This document shows positions 6,699 to 7,269 of a DNA stretch of 7,269 nucleotides, in pieces (position 1 is the first letter of the stretch; each line of letters opens with the position of its first letter). The position numbers and the translations under genes are program-made. The notes beneath the pieces were generated by a model. The model was given only the letters and a program-made list of their open reading frames with translations, searched no databases and was not told the origin of the DNA. The DNA is from Bordetella parapertussis. Its GTDB lineage: Bacteria; Pseudomonadota; Gammaproteobacteria; Burkholderiales; SG8-39. The DNA lies in NCBI GenBank assembly GCA_945906975.1, contig CAMDRY010000155.1, forward strand, positions 1 through 7,269. Direction: 5' to 3'.

Positions 6699-7269
6699 GC
6701 GACACGGTGCTGAGCGTAAAGGGATTGCAAACGCATTTTTTTACCAGGCAGGGCGTGATCCGGGCCGTGGATGACGTCAGCTTTTCAGTCGCACGCGGCA
6801 AGATCATGGGGCTGGTGGGCGAATCCGGATCCGGAAAATCGATGACCGGCTATTCCCTTATGGGCCTGATTGATCCGCCTGGGCAGATAGTCTCTGGGCA
6901 GATTCTGCTGAACGGGCAGGACCTGCGCACCCTCGGCCCCTCGGCCATGCAGAAGCTGCGCGGCGATCGCATCGCGATGATCTTTCAGGATCCAATGATG
7001 ACGCTCAACCCGGTGTTACGCGTGGACACCCAGATGGTCGAGGCCATCCACGCACATCGAAATATTTCCGCGAAGGCCGCACTTGCCGAGGCGCGTGATG
7101 CGCTGGAGCGCGTCGGCATCCCCTCCCCCGACGAGCGCCTGAAGTCCTACCCCCACCAGTTCTCCGGCGGAATGCGCCAGCGCGTGGCCATCGCCATCGC
7201 CCTGCTCAACAAGCCCGATCTCATCATTGCCGATGAACCCACCACCGCGCTGGACGTCACCATCCAGGG
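6695..7269 (+). CDS. ABC importer ATPase, DppD/OppD type, N-terminal part (cut by the window edge)
   Basis: The frame is open from ATG 6695 to the window end, giving 191 complete residues plus two bases. It is the cytoplasmic ATPase that powers the importer. Visible motifs: [20 protein letters not shown] (6-25), the usual DppD start; Walker A GESGSGKS at 42-49; the Q-loop within [13 protein letters not shown] (94-106) with Gln98; the ABC signature FSGGMRQR at 156-163; Walker B LIIADEP at 176-182 with Glu181; and the D-loop TALD at 184-187. The H-loop His and the C-terminal oligopeptide/nickel transporter domain lie beyond the edge. Position 111 in LRVDTQM is Asp where many family members have Gly (TIGEQ-like); this may be a subfamily trait. 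It overlaps the upstream permease by 4 bases, so it belongs to the same operon. A DppF-type second ATPase is expected next but is not in the window. Confidence 0.95.
   Translation, partial: MSDTVLSVKGLQTHFFTRQGVIRAVDDVSFSVARGKIMGLVGESGSGKSMTGYSLMGLIDPPGQIVSGQILLNGQDLRTLGPSAMQKLRGDRIAMIFQDPMMTLNPVLRVDTQMVEAIHAHRNISAKAALAEARDALERVGIPSPDERLKSYPHQFSGGMRQRVAIAIALLNKPDLIIADEPTTALDVTIQ

Overview
The window looks like a chromosomal segment of a betaproteobacterium. GC content is around 60% by eye. The SuhB sequence, with its N-terminus beginning [16 protein letters not shown] and the stretch [12 protein letters not shown], reads like betaproteobacterial SuhB. The divergent trmJ/suhB pair is a conserved proteobacterial arrangement, also found in E. 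coli. The exact genus cannot be read from the sequence. I see no mobile elements, tRNA or rRNA genes, or CRISPR arrays.

Layout: (1) Bases 1-190, minus strand: the N-terminal part of trmJ, a tRNA 2'-O-methyltransferase that runs off the left edge. (2) Bases 191-298: a divergent intergenic region with a good extended -10 promoter for suhB and a 13-base perfect dyad just upstream of it. (3) Bases 299-1141: suhB, an inositol-monophosphatase-family protein with a likely second role in rRNA transcription. (4) Bases 1145 or 1229 to 3184: a TPR protein with a SPINDLY/O-GlcNAc-transferase-like (GT41) catalytic region. It probably forms a tight transcriptional unit with suhB. Its reading frame shows no ATG or GTG at the natural N-terminus and is separated from suhB by a single in-frame TAA, which suggests a CTG start. 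(5) Bases 3228-7269: an ABC importer operon of the peptide/nickel (Dpp/Opp) class in the order substrate-binding protein, permease B, permease C, ATPase D. The ATPase is cut by the right edge, and a second ATPase probably follows outside the window.

How the genes work together: the four ABC genes form one machine. A secreted binding protein captures a substrate, probably a short peptide, in the periplasm. Two OppB/OppC-type permeases form the channel, and the DppD-type ATPase drives transport. Spacing of 18, 3 and -4 bases supports one operon. The trmJ, suhB and GT41 genes concern RNA modification, transcription and probably protein or glycan glycosylation. They share no obvious pathway with the importer.

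Most of the window is ordinary core genome. The points most worth a second look are the start of the GT41 gene, the unknown acceptor of that bacterial OGT-like enzyme, and the dyad in the trmJ/suhB intergenic region. I found no evidence of a clearly new multi-gene system.
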